Origin: Zelopaecilomyces penicillatus
Taxonomy: Eukaryota > Ascomycota > Sordariomycetes > Hypocreales > Pseudodiploosporaceae
Direction of reading: 5' to 3'
Length of the DNA stretch: 64,000 bases
NCBI GenBank assembly: GCA_005765155.1
Contig: VCCP01000005.1
Location: 4,216,001-4,280,000 of the forward strand
The notes below the pieces were generated by a model that saw only the letters and a list, made by a program, of their open reading frames with translations, ran no database searches and was not told where the DNA came from. Within the stretch, counting starts at the first letter, position 1; every line of letters starts with the position of its first letter. This document shows positions 12,311-23,914 of this stretch, one piece after another. Both the position numbers and the translations under genes were made by a program.

Positions 12311-13449
12311 GATCTCGCCACCGCATTCCTCATTGCCTTTGCGTGAAGGAGCGTAACCGAGTCTAATCGCCCGGATGGCGGCTGGAGAATCACAGAGGAG
12401 GATTTGGTCCCGTAGGCATACATATGTGCATGCAAGGCTCAGCAAAAAGGGAGGAGGAGGAGAGTGTAGGAGGGGCGGTCGGAGGCGTCGGGCGTTGCGG
12501 TTGGGCCACCTAGGTATCTACGCGCATGACTGACTACTAAAACAGTGCTTGGTAGCAGTCATCTCTCAAACAGGGAGAGGTTTGGATGTCAGCACGGAAG
12601 GCAGGTAGGCGATATGTATCCAGTGAACTGGTTGATGCATTATTCTTCACTTTGGCGCCAGCAGAACGTACAGTGACAATGCGCTGATGGCGATGGAAGT
12701 GAATCATCTCCTATGCGATGAGCGGCACAGCATGTCTCTTGAACTGTAAGTCAGGTGGAGTAGAGAGCCGTTGTTAATCACTTCGTCGTACAATGCGCAC
12801 GTCATAAAACCTGGAGGTTCGTGGGTCTGTTTCAAATGGCAAGGCGACAACTGCACGAAAATATCCAATCATGCCCACTAGCACGAGACGCTGCAGCTCA
12901 TAATTCCACGTCGTACAGCCTTATCGTTTAAAATAACTTGAAGCCAGATAAAGAGAACAATTTGGCGGCTTGGCTCAGCCTGCAGCTGGCGGCAGGTTGC
13001 AGAAGCCGCCAGGCGCTAAGACTGGCATGTCTCCAAATCGTGGGGTACAGTGAAGCGTTTGGTTTGTCTGCAACTTCACCGTAGAATTTTCTTCTGCTCC
13101 ACATCCAACTTTTGGCCCTGGCCTCTCTCCCAGTTATCCCCGCAAGAGACCGCCGTCCAGTTGTTAGTCTGCGTCAATTGGCGAGGTCGGCCATCTCAGA
13201 TCTCTGGTGTCCTCGAAAAAGCCTTCAACACCGTCGCTTTTTTTCTTGCAACACTTGTTTTAACCGGGGTTTGACAGAGCAATCTGCCCGCAAAAATCAC
13301 CCCACGAGAGTTTCTCACTTTGTCCTTTTTCTCTGATAAGAGGCTGTGAGACAACAAGAACAAACTGCAGCAAAATCTCTCATTCGTCACACAGGACTTG
13401 ACATCTTTCTCCAAGCCGGATTTTGCGAATTCCGCTGCATTTTCTCACG
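12311..13449. other. Divergent promoter region, kelch gene / DUS3
   Basis: 1.1 kb without a gene. The left 135 bp is an open extension of the kelch frame. The right 250 bp before DUS3 is CT-rich with a T-run near 13240, resembling a fungal 5' leader. Nothing else recognised. Confidence 0.6.
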
Positions 13450-16027
13450 ATGGGGGAGGAATCGGATGTTGTCATGAGTGGACAGGGGACCGCAGTTGAG
13501 ACGGCGAGCAACAGCCCCGTTGTCTCGAACTCTGAAGAGCGAGCTGCGAAGCGAATTAAGGTGGACGTTTCAGCCAATGCCAAGAAAGAGAACTTCGGTG
13601 AGGATGCCGTGCTGGGGGAGGTTTCGAATGCCGCTCCTATTGAGCTGCAAGCTGAAATTGACGCCTCTAAATCTGCGAAAGATGAGACTGAGCAGGCAAC
13701 ACAACCTGCCAAAAAATCGACAGACCATCGTGACAATCGTGACGCTGATGGACGTGTCAAAGGGCTAGCGCCTGTGAAGAAGGAGTAAGTCTTATCATTA
13801 ATCGTTCAGCTTACATCTTACTAAAGCCACGTAGATACCTCGTCGACGTGGCCACATTCAGGAATATTGAAAGCCAAGCTGTGGATGATGACGCAGCTGA
13901 AGGAAGAGTTTCCGGTGGGCAGGCAGATTCTCGTGGAGACGACAGAGATGCAGGCCCAAGGGGCAAGAAGGGGAAGAAAAAGGCCAAGGGGCAGAATTCC
14001 CAGCGTACTTTTGGCAAGTTTGACGACATGCTTCCTCTATGTAACAGCAGAGTCATCTCTCCGGAATTTTCACCTCGCCAATGCCGTTTCGAGGATCGGT
14101 GCAAGATGTGCCACGATCTTCGCCAGTACCTCAAAGAGGGTCGTCGTGAAGACGTCGACGTTTTAGGCGGCAAATGCCCCATCTTTGAACAGCACGGCTG
14201 GTGCACGTCGGGCTGGAGATGCCGTTTCCTTCAAAGTCACATGGAGGAGATTGAGCACGATGATGGCAGGAAGGAACTGACTCTTGTCGACAAGAGGCCC
14301 AAAAAGCCTGAGCAGAATGTCAGCACCGAAGAGGATGGTAACAAAGAGGATGATAACGAGTATCAGAAAGACAACAACGAAGAGGGCGAAGAACAGCGCC
14401 CCGGAGTTTATAACATTGTCAACATGAAAACCAAGATTGACCTAAACCGCAGGCGCATTGATTTCGATAGGGCGGACGACTACATCAAATGGCTGAATAA
14501 GGAGGCTGATATTAACCAAGAGTTTCATCATCGCAAGAAGGCTCAATCCGGCGAGGGGATTGAGGATCTAAGAGCTCGATTTGTGGATCCGCCCTTCAAG
14601 CCGTCTGAGAAGCGTCGTCTTTACTTTGGGCCGGAAACCCCGACGCTCGCACCACTGACGACCCAAGGTAATCTGCCGTTCCGTCGACTGTGTGTCGAGC
14701 TTGGTGCTCAGGTCACCTACTCTGAGATGGCTCTGGGCATGCCCCTCATCCAAGGCTCCAAGACCGACTGGACGCTGATGAAGGCTCATGAGTCGGAAAT
14801 GACACCTCCCAAATTCAACCCTGGCGCGGTGCCCGTCTTTGACGACTACGACAACTCACGCGATCTCAAGTTTGGTGCCCAGATCTCCGGTAGCTCTCAC
14901 TGGGTTGTCACCAAGGCTGCTGACGCACTGAACCGCTTCTGCCCTCGTCTCAGACTCATCGATCTCAACTGCGGCTGCCCCATTGACATGGTCTTCAAAA
15001 GTGGTGGAGGCTCGGCCCTGCTTGAGGCCAGTGGCAAGATGGAGCGAATGATTAGAGGCATGAATGCCTTGTCAGGAGAAATTCCCATTACGGCCAAGAT
15101 AAGGACAGGCGTGAAGAATAACCGACCAACTGCGCAGCAAGTCATTGGAAAGCTAGCCTTCGGGTCTCAAGAGCACCGCGAACGGCTAGGCAGTCCAGGA
15201 TGTGCAGCGCTGACCTTGCACGGCCGCAGTCGCGAGCAACGGTACACCAAAACGGCTGACTGGGGCTATATCGGAGAATGCGCCGCCCTCATCAAGACCT
15301 ACAACGCTCAAAAGAACGCACTCGCAGATACAGTCGCTGAGCCTGATGAGAGCACGCTCCCTAACGCCAAGGACGGCCGTATGTACTTCCTCGGAAATGG
15401 AGACTGTTTCTCCCACATCGACTACTTTGAGCACATTGACAAAGCTCGTGTCGACAGCGTCATGATTGGACGAGGTGCTCTCATCAAACCCTGGATCTTT
15501 GAGGAGATTGAAAAGGGCCAATACCTCGACAAATCCGCAAGTGAGCGTCTGACATATATTGAAAAGTTTGTGCGCTACGGACTCGATGCATGGGGCTCAG
15601 ATGAGCTCGGTATCGGCTTCACACGGCGATTCCTCCTGGAGTATCTTAGCTTTGCGCATCGTTATGTGCCGATTGGTTTGCTGGAGCATCTGCCACCTAG
15701 GCTGAACGACAGACCTCCAGCTTACCAAGGCAGAGATGAGATGGAGACGCTCATGATATCAGACAATTACAGAGACTGGATTAAAATCAGGTACGTAAAG
15801 GGGGTTGAAGTTCTCAGACATCAGTCTTTCCTTACTTGTCTTCTTCGCCCCCTGGCTTTCATCCCCCATTGGCATTACTGGCCCGGGGGTTGCCATCTAT
15901 GGGCAAAGGTGTTATTGAACTTAAGCTAATAAATATCCCATTTAGTGAAATGTACCTTGGTCCCGTCCACCCCGGCTTCCAGTTTCAACCTAAGCACAAG
16001 TCCAACGCCTACGAGGCTGAGGGTTAA
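13450..16027 (+). CDS. DUS3: tRNA-dihydrouridine(47) synthase Dus3
   Basis: Three exons, 13450-13784, 13835-15790 and 15946-16027, encode 790 aa. Introns are 50 and 155 bp, with GTAAGT and GTACGT donors. The long N-terminal extension holds a Cys/His-rich zone at about residues 181-247 (CRFEDRCKMCHD, then CPIFEQHGWC with CRFLQSH), the CCCH-type fingers that distinguish Dus3 from other Dus enzymes. An acidic linker follows. The flavin-dependent TIM-barrel Dus domain spans about 380-700, with the signature LNCGCPIDMV and catalytic Cys about 493, LTLHGRSREQRYT and the phosphate-binding FLGNGDC/MIGRGALIKPW motifs. The C-terminus (MYLGPVHPGFQFQPKHKSNA) comes from exon 3. The enzyme reduces U47 in the tRNA variable loop using NADPH and FMN. 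Yeast Dus3 is shorter (668 aa); the excess lies in the disordered N-terminus and acidic linker. Confidence 0.95.
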
Positions 16028-16681
16028 GCAATTCAAAAGTTTGTTCACCTGGCCTCCAAGCTGCAGTATTGCGACAGTCAGGAAGGCAATGTCATATTCA
16101 GTACAAAAAGATCCCACATCCTAGGACTAAAAAGTAGAGGCGACTTGTCTAAAAGTTAGCACCATGTTGTTGTTGTCGTTTATAGGGATAATTTCGCTTG
16201 GTACCATTCGCTTTAGAGGCTTTTTTCAACATGTAGTTAAAATGCTACCAATAGATCGCTTGTTATTCACAGGGCACTAGTATAGTGCTTAGAAAATTGA
16301 GTTGACATCACAGAATTCGCTTGGAGATAGAAGCTTAGCAAAATTAAAAGCTTATACGGATAAGAAAATTCTCTTTGTACAGATATCTTGTAAGGCAGTA
16401 TATGCCTTCAGTATGCAAACAGACGCATGGCTCTCCCAGAACAGTGGGGAGCGGAATACGCTTCAGGGATACCCAACTCCATTCTCTTTCTTTTTTGGCA
16501 GGAAACCCAGCCGGCAAGCCCTTTCGGCAGAAACACATGAGAAATGCGAATACTATATCATCATGAAAGTGAGCCATCGTGTAGCCCAAATTGTCGTCCC
16601 TTCCCTTGTACAGCCCTCTCCGTCTTTCAATCTTCCCTTGTAATAAAATAACAACAATAATAACAACAGTGATGGTGACAA
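16028..16681. other. Convergent 3' intergenic region, DUS3 / PEX13
   Basis: No gene seen. Contains an AAT/AAC-rich low-complexity stretch (about 16637-16668) just past the PEX13 stop. Confidence 0.6.
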
Positions 16682-18096
16682 TTATGAGTAAAAGTGGCTT
16701 CTCTGCATGCCATCTGCGGTCGCGTACTCCTTCTTGCCTTCTTCTGCAACAGAACTCGTCATGGAGTTGGTTCGACTGCTCTCACTGGCCGCTACAGCCT
16801 TGATCTTCTTCACCTCCTGGCCAGGGCGCTTGAGGACTTCCAGGTAGGTTGATGGCAAATATCCCTGTCGGCCGTCACGGGCACGGCAGTGCCACCAGTC
16901 GCTAGGGTTGCCCGCAGGGTCGTTGTTACTCAGAACGGCAACCAGATCGCCCTTGCGCACATCCAGCTCCATGCCGCCGTTTGTCTGCTGGGGAGTGAAG
17001 TCGAAAAGAAGACGACAGAATTCAAGCTTGGATGGATCGACAGGTTGCTGCTGCTCCAGAGCCAGTTGCTGCAGGCGTCTTTCTTCCTCTTCAGCGGATG
17101 CTGCTACTCCTCTGATCATCTTCGACATGAGATACGGGAGACCGAAAGCGGCAAGGAGGAAGAAGAGTAGCGGCTTTCGGCTAGCCTTTGCTGGGATTGG
17201 GCTGCCGTCAGGGCCGACACTGCGACCCTCGAAGCGGGCAAACGCGGCGGGAGTAAGAGACATGGCATCGGCAGGAGGAGGACGGCCGGTGATCTTAGCA
17301 ATGAGTGTGCGAATCCAGCGCATCAATGTGAAGATTCCGAGAATAGAGCCTAGAGTGTCTCGCAAATTTCCAAATTGCTCGGCAACTGATATCATGGCTG
17401 CGCGATGGAGAGTTAGCTTGACTCTCAGAGTAGATCCCATGGGAAAAGGAGGCTGGAATGGGTATTCCAGTAAACCGGCATCAAGAAAACTTACCAAAGA
17501 AACTCGAATGCGTAGCCATGTATGTGCTCTCGAGCATCTGTGCAAACCCTCCAAATGCTGTGACGATGCCTTCAAGCATTTGGAACGTCGCAGATGTGCC
17601 GTTGCTAAACCGATTTGTGAGACTGTTGGGATCACCCATTCCCATCCCCATCCCCATCCCCATCCCACCGCCGTACATGCCACCGTACATGCCTCCCATC
17701 CCTCCCATCCCACCGTACATGCTCGAGCCGTAGCCTCCGTAGCCACCTCCCATCCTTGAGTAAGGGCTTGAGTAGGGGGAGGAGTATGCACCACCGTAGC
17801 CGCCGTAGGGAGATGCTCCCATACCTCCCATAGTGCCCATGGCGCCGGTGCGGTTGTATGCGCTCTGGTTGACTGCGGATGTGAGGGATGCCGGTCGATC
17901 AGGGATGGGAGGCGCGTCGGCGGATGTGGTGGTTGAAGTCATTGAAGGTGTCGCCATGGTTGCTGAGGATGGAATTGGTAGGGCGGCTAGGTCTGTGTCA
18001 GCATGTGAAGAAATGAGTGGGGAGGAGTCTGGACCACAACACACCAGAAGTCATTGGCGCGCCAGCTCGTTCCCAAGGCTTTGGCGGCGATGCCAT
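16682..18096 (-). CDS. PEX13: Peroxin-13 (Pex13), peroxisomal import docking protein
   Basis: Three exons on the minus strand: 18096-18045 (17 codons, MASPPKPWERAG), 17962-17495 and 17397-16682, giving 411 aa. Exon 1 encodes the highly conserved Pex13 N-terminus and joins in phase to exon 2 across an 82-bp intron. An ATG in exon 2 (17957) could start a shorter form. Residues about 60-135 are a Tyr/Gly/Met-rich low-complexity zone (GYGG, MYGGM, then a MG run). Hydrophobic segments lie at about 184-208 and 249-265. An SH3 domain fills about 297-365 (ALYDY-equivalent LLFDFTP, WWHCRA, GYLPSTYLE). Pex13 and Pex14 dock cargo-loaded Pex5 at the peroxisome membrane, and the Tyr/Gly-rich part is known in other species to form a selective meshwork. 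A Ser-rich tail follows the SH3. Confidence 0.95.
17636..17668. repeat. PEX13: CCCCAT hexamer repeat inside PEX13
   Basis: Near-perfect CCCCAT units on the plus strand read as alternating Met-Gly in PEX13. A length-variable coding microsatellite in the low-complexity domain. Confidence 0.8.
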
Positions 18097-19274
18097 CGTC
18101 ACTGGGATATATGAAGGAAGACAGGATAGGCTCAACACACGGGAGTTTTCTTTTTCTTTTTTTTGTCCTGCACAGGAATCTTCGGACTTCAACGGCTATG
18201 TTGGAGCCTGTGCCTGTTGGCCACGGCTGACAAGTGACGTCGCGGCTCTAGCGGCGTGCCCGAGGCAGCCAAAGGAAGGGAACAAGTTTGCGGAAACCCA
18301 AAAAAAAAACGGCTTGCGCTTGCAAGATCAGCACAGCAATCGAGTTCGATAAAGAGTGTCGAAAAAGGACGGTTGAGATAGAGGCGCGAAGACAAGTGGC
18401 AATGTGAAGAGTAAGATTTGCAGCGTGGAAAATGCGTGGTAGCACCTAGGTATTGGTTGATTAATGCACCTGTAATTTGGCAGGCGCTGAGACGCTGAGA
18501 GGGAGAACCTGGAACGTCGATGAGCAGCGATGTAGCGTCTGAAGGTGTGGGGACGGGCCCGACGGGGCCCAGATTACACACCCAACCTCACTACTGCACT
18601 TCCAACAGGCGGGCGGCTTGGGCGAAAGGCTCCATTTTTTTCCTTTGCCTCGGCATTTGTCACCTCGCCCCGACCACGAGGCGCTGCGAGAACCACATCC
18701 TGCTTCCAGAACGCCTCCCCAAAACCAGGTATAGCGCAAGCGGAGTGTCAACTATGCCTCGGTATTGAACAGATGGGGTTCTCCAGCTGTTAATCATCGG
18801 TTTGATCGGTTACCTACCTAATTACAAACAGACACTTACATACAACAGCTTGCCTGCCTACATGTACCTTTCTTTTTGCTATTAAACAACCAGCGAGATG
18901 GGCCACATACCCATAGCTTCACCAGGATGGATTGACAGTCGAAATACCTACTTTATTTTGACGAAGTGAAATCAGCTAGCCACATGGAAATACGTGTCAG
19001 AGGAGAAGAAACACAATGAACCTAGCATGTGCTGTTCTGAGGCGTCTTGGTAATATGTCGCTGCGGGCTTAAAATCAAGTAATGTAATAGCGCTACCCTG
19101 GAGAGCCAAAGGAGAACTGATTCGCCCATGATGGTGACGACTGGGTGGTAACTAGACCGAACTTGGCGACCTATATTCATGAAATATCTGGTGAAATACT
19201 TGCATTCACCAAAAATGGTCCAGAGCAACTGGTGTTACAACTCTAGTGTTCCCCAGACTTACCAAGTTGATAAC
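18097..19274. other. Divergent promoter region, PEX13 / phosphoesterase gene
   Basis: 1.2 kb, no gene seen. Has a T/C tract near 18144-18164 and an A9 run near 18300, plus CCTA-type motifs near 18444 and 18810. An upstream in-frame ATG at 19179 precedes the phosphoesterase start used here. Confidence 0.6.
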
Positions 19275-20797
19275 ATGGCATCTTCCCAAAAGCGACCACC
19301 AAGTCCGACACTCATCCCCAACCCGTTCATCAAGAAGCGAAATCTAGAATGGACACTCACAACCACACCTAGGGTGTCAGACACAGCACAAGCCATTTCA
19401 CATGATCTAGAGTCCTCACCTGGAAATTCTTCGTCCCCCAGCAACGCTTCAATTTCTGCTACTAAGCATGCCACCAGCACCGCTGACGTTGAAGCCGGAG
19501 TCGTTCAGGTCTCGGATCATCTTGGTCGGTTCGTCGCCGAGCTATCTTCGCGGCTCGCTCCTGATGCCACTGAAAGTCCAAAACTCTCAATCGATGCCTT
19601 CTCCTCCCTGTACAAAGAGAATGCAGGCAGTGTCGACGGTGCGCATTTTGTCATTCATCAGCATGACCATCCTGTTGCCGGTACACACTATGACCTCCGT
19701 CTCCAGATCAACGAGACGAGTAGTGTTAGCTGGGCCATCATGTACGGCCTACCGGGCGATCCAAATAGTATCCGGCTGAATCGTAACGCAACCGAGACGC
19801 GAATTCATTCACTTTGGGTAGGCCGGCCTCGGTCTGTTTGTCTCCAATATATCCTTGCCAACTGACTGAACTCTCTCCACAGAACCATCTCATCGAAACA
19901 TCCTCATCTGACACAGGATCGCTTTTGATTTGGGATACAGGGGTATACTCTGTTCTCCCCCGCCGGAGCAAGCACGCTCCCCGTAATGACCCATCTTCAC
20001 CACCTGGATCTCCTCCAACATCCAGTCCTTTTTCCCCTCCGCCAACCCAACAAAAGCTTTTACACGACGCGTTCCAAAACCGGAAAATACGGCTGCGCTT
20101 ACATGGAACCAAGCTCCCAGACCCTTACGTTCTTAATCTACGCCTAACAAAATCAGAGGACGCCACCGGCCGACACAGGAGCACGCAGGTTCGGCGTTCC
20201 AAACCGCGCCGAAAAGCTACTGACCGGTTACCTCAACCACAGCCAGAAACCAGTTCTGAAGAAGAGACAGACAAAATTAAACACGCAGTCAATGGAGATG
20301 AGGATGATATCGTAATGCATGTCAGTGAGACCACCGCGACGACTGGCGATGTCTCAGGCATGGAGCGAGAACTTAGAGAGCTTGAAGATGCCCAGGTTCG
20401 TTTGACGAATGCCTACCCTGGCGCATCCAATACCATATCTAGTATCCATCAACGCAAATGGTATCTTTCCCTTGACCGCAATGCCTGTGGCTTTGTTGAG
20501 AACAGGCAATCAGGACGCAGCTTGTGGCAATTGCCTCAGCCCAACAACGCCAATGACTATGAGCTTGATCTTAGTGATTTAGGTCAGGAAGAGAGTTGTA
20601 GTATCTATGAACATACGGCTGTAAAACTAACATCTACAGAAGGGCAACGAGAAAGCCGTCTTTTATTTCCGTTCTATGTTCGGGGCCCAGAATACGAAAG
20701 GAGTGTTGTAACAGGCAGACGTAGCAGAGATATCCTTCGAGATGATGGAATCACCAACTTCGTGTCGAGAAAAGGGTGGACACCCGTTCTCAAGTAA
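19275..20797 (+). CDS. LigD-type 3'-phosphoesterase domain protein
   Basis: Two exons, 19275-19817 and 19883-20797 (65-bp intron, GTAGGC donor), encode 485 aa. The start is chosen at MASSQKRPPSP, 32 codons inside a longer open frame, because PNPFIKKRNLEW just after it looks like a conserved N-terminus. Residues 125-201 match the phosphoesterase (PE) domain of bacterial LigD: FVIHQHD, then HYDLRLQI, SWAI, GLPGDP, TETRIHSLW and GSLLIWDTG. The residues equivalent to the catalytic set of bacterial PE are all present (His130, His138, Asp140, Arg142, His178). PE enzymes trim 3'-phosphates and ribonucleotides from DNA ends. No ligase or primase domain is fused here. The domain is interrupted by a Pro/Ser-rich insertion (about 205-235), and the C-terminal half has basic and acidic disordered parts and an unassigned segment ending RKGWTPVLK. 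Role in DNA end repair is inferred. Confidence 0.85.
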
Positions 20798-20976
20798 ATG
20801 AATCACAATGAACAGCAATTAACATAGTAAGATGACAGCATAGCTTTACAATTCGCAATAGGAATAATTATGTTGATTGTAAGTTAATCTTGATGAGCTA
20901 TTTGCATGCCTGAAAAGAATGGGAGGCAAAAGATCTCTCTCCCTACCAGATAGGTAACAACGCCAAAAAAAGTGTG

Positions 20977-21061
20977 TGCCCCCACGCTGGATCGAACAGC
21001 GGACCTCATCATTTCACAAGTATGTTACGAGTGACGCGCTCTACCACTGAGCTATACGGGC
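20977..21061 (-). tRNA. tRNA-Thr (CGT), intron-containing
   Basis: An 85-nt minus-strand gene folds as a cloverleaf of 72 nt after removal of a 13-nt intron at 21025-21013, in the canonical position 3' of the anticodon. D stem GCTC/GAGC, anticodon stem CGTCA/TGATG (one G-T), loop CTCGTAA with anticodon CGT, T stem CGCTG/CAGCG with loop TTCGATC. A box (TAGCTCAGTGG) and B box (GTTCGATCC) match consensus. The acceptor stem GCCCGTA/TGGGGGC has a G5-G68 mismatch and one T-G pair, which is unusual. Discriminator base A. Confidence 0.9.
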
Positions 21062-21568
21062 GAACTTGGATGGTGATTGGCTGAATTGAAAATCTTTATG
21101 AGCCCAGTTTGGAGCATGTTTGGAAAGCTTCCCCGCTGGAGAATGTCATCTGATGGGACCCGCCAGAGCTGAGCAAGTGTGAGCTCGGGTGATGATTGCA
21201 CTAAGCCGCCATAAAGTACAGTAACACCCAGCCTTCCGGGCAGCTGCTTGATTCCCACCAGCAACCGACGTGCTTCTGAGCTGATCACGCACGCCCCTCC
21301 TTGGCAACCTCTGTGTATTTCTCACTGTTTCGAAACTTACTTTGATTACTCGAGTACCTGAGTCGTGACGACTCTCCTCACAATTCCTCCTCCGCACTCG
21401 CCATTTTCATCACCAGCAACCCACGCCTGTCGACAGATTGTGTGTCGATTTGCCTAGCCACCGCGATCTGCCAGCATTCCTTCCACGAACCCACGAACCC
21501 GTTACTACACCTGCAGCTTCTTCTACATGTCGCTAGATGGACAACCACTTTAGCACCTCGACGTTACA
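21062..21568. other. Promoter region of CAC2 / 5' flank of tRNA-Thr
   Basis: 507 bp without further genes. The last 150 bp is C-rich (CACGAACCCACGAACCC) and reads like the 5' leader of CAC2. Confidence 0.55.
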
Positions 21569-23914
21569 ATGAAGGCTTCACCTCTGATCATTAATTGGCA
21601 CGACCAGAACGCTCCGATATACTCGGCCCATTTTGAGCCAGGCGCCAAGGGCCGCCTAGCAACGGCTGGTGGTGACAATCATGTTCGAATTTGGAAGGTT
21701 GAGGCAGATGGACCAGAGCGCAAGGTTGAATATCTCTCTACATTGTCTAAGCACAATCAAGCTGTCAATGTAGTTCGATGGGCCCCGAAGGGTAAGTTTC
21801 CAAGGCATTATCGCATGATCTTCTATGCATATTTTTTTTGCAGGTGGCTAATACCGACCGAAATCATCAGGCGAAACGCTCGCGTCGGCTGGAGATGATG
21901 GCAACGTTATCCTCTGGGTCCCAAGCGAGATGCCTGCTACCAATTTTGGATCAACTGGTCTAGACGACAAGGAATCCTGGCGTGCGAAGCATATGTGTCG
22001 CTCTAGTGGAGCAGAGATATATGATCTAGCATGGTCCCCCGATGGTATACACTTCATCATCGGGAGCATGGATAATATTGCCAGAATTTATAATGCTAGT
22101 TCTGGTGAGTAGAAGGGAATCTTTTTTCAAATCTGTCCCTGCATCTTATCAGAAACTAACGGCAACACATCAGGAACACTTGTTCGACAGATAGCCGAAC
22201 ACAGTCATTACGTTCAAGGAGTGACCTGGGATCCCTTGAATGAGTATATCGCGACACAGTCATCGGATCGATCTGTTCACATCTATTCTCTGAAGACGAA
22301 AGACGGACAATACTCTCTTAGCCATGATGACAAACCTCCAAGGCTGGCAAGCCATATCAAAGCAGATCTGCCTCCACGACGTATCTCTGCGAGCAGTCCC
22401 GCACCCCCAGATTTTGGTCACAGGGCCCAATTATCTATGGTGGAATCCAGCGTATCTGTCGGGTCGCCAGTTCCCTCAGCCCCAAGCACACCAACTTCGT
22501 TCCCCCTTCCGATGAACCCGCCAAGTGTGGTCAGCCACAGCCGTCGGTCTTCGTTCTCATCGCGAAGGTCGGCGTCTCCTGCTCCGTCCCTGCCCCTTCC
22601 TGCAGTTATGTCCATGGAAGCGTCACCCAAGCCACACTCTAGTACCTCAACCGTTGGCCTGGGCATGAAGAATGCTAGCTTATACGCAAACGAGACGCTC
22701 ACATCATTCTTTCGGCGTCTGACCTTTACCCCTGATGGAAGCCTTCTCTTGACGCCTTCAGGACAGTATCAAAATCAGCACCAGACGGACAAAGATGCGA
22801 AACCTTCATATGAGGTGATCAACACTGTGTACATCTATACTCGTGGCGGCATCAACAAACCACCCGTCGCTCATCTTCCGGGACATAAGAAGCCCTCAGT
22901 CGTGGTCAAGTGCTCTCCTCATTTTTACACTCTTCGCCACTCCCCGCCAAACACAAAGCACATCACCATTGATACCTCGTCTGCAGAAGACTCGATACCG
23001 TCTCTGCCAGAGCCCATCTCCAAGCCATCGCCGGCCCCTTTAGTCATGGAACCACCTCCGCCACCACTGCCTACCTCTACCGAGGCATCTTCAAAGCCGC
23101 TCTCCGTAGAAACGAATGCCTCGACACCTGGACCCAAACCTGCATTTTCCCTGGCATATAGGATGGTCTATGCAGTTGCTACACAAGACTCTGTATTACT
23201 TTATGATACGCAGCAAAAGACTCCAATCTGCGTCGTTAGCAATCTGCATTGCGCTACCTTTACTGACCTTGCCTGGTAGGTTTTACGTAACCATTCTTTC
23301 CTGGAAATTGCGCTAATGTATTGCATAGGTCGACTGATGGACTTACACTCATAATATCCTCTTCTGATGGATTCTGTTCTGCATTGACATTTTCTGCTGG
23401 CGAACTGGGCGAGATTTACAAGGGGGATACAGGGCCACCAAAAGTGTCGACAACAACGTCGGTTGCGTCAAATCAAAACACGCCAACGCCTACTCCGACG
23501 TTGCATTTTGCGCCGCCATCACCTTATCCTAATGGGTCACATCATCAACATCGCAACTCTGCCAGCTCCTTCACGGCCCCCTCGCCCCCGACATTAGCCA
23601 CGGTAATCGCCCAACGCCCGGCTTCCCCCGCAAGGTCAAACTCAACATCATCTGTTGCCACACAATCGTCTTCTGTTCCCACCGGTGTTGTGAGCAATCC
23701 TCATCTTATCAGTGGCAACGTACCGGCCATCACGGCGACCAATTCCGGAAAAGTGACCGGAGTTCCTCTGACGACACCCCCTGAAACACCACAAAGCGCA
23801 ACTGGACATGTTACTGGTGTTAAAAGGGATGCAAGTGAGATTGAGTCAGAAGCATCAAAAGAGACCAAGAAGAGGAGAATTGCGCCGACTCTAGTTGAGC
23901 CGTCAAAACCTTGA
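21569..23914 (+). CDS. CAC2: Chromatin assembly factor 1 subunit Cac2 (CAF-1 p60)
   Basis: Four exons, 21569-21791, 21871-22104, 22174-23275 and 23329-23914, give 714 aa. All junctions keep frame. The N-terminus (MKASPLIINWHD) and WD repeats up to about residue 200 are typical of the CAF-1 p60/Cac2 family: RLATAGGDNHVRIWKV, LASAGDDGNVILW, HFIIGSMDNIARIYN and YIATQSSDRSVHIYS. After a Ser/Pro-rich insert (about 225-300) the propeller resumes (RRLTFTPDGSLLLTPSG, then YAVATQDSVLLYDTQ and DLAWSTDGLTLIISSSDG). A disordered tail ends with a basic KKRRIAP nuclear-localisation-like motif. Cac2 acts with Cac1 and Msi1 to deposit H3-H4 on newly replicated DNA. The two proline/serine inserts make it larger than yeast Cac2 (468 aa). 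Highly confident family call. Confidence 0.93.

Noticed and set aside
12311..12445. 45-codon N-terminal extension of the kelch protein
   Set aside because: Open and starting with ATG, but composition is unlike the rest of the disordered N-terminus; kept only as an alternative start.
16908..17759. 283-codon plus-strand open frame opposite PEX13
   Set aside because: It is the antisense of the PEX13 coding exons; the His-Pro run is the reverse of the Met-Gly repeat. No own domain or start context.
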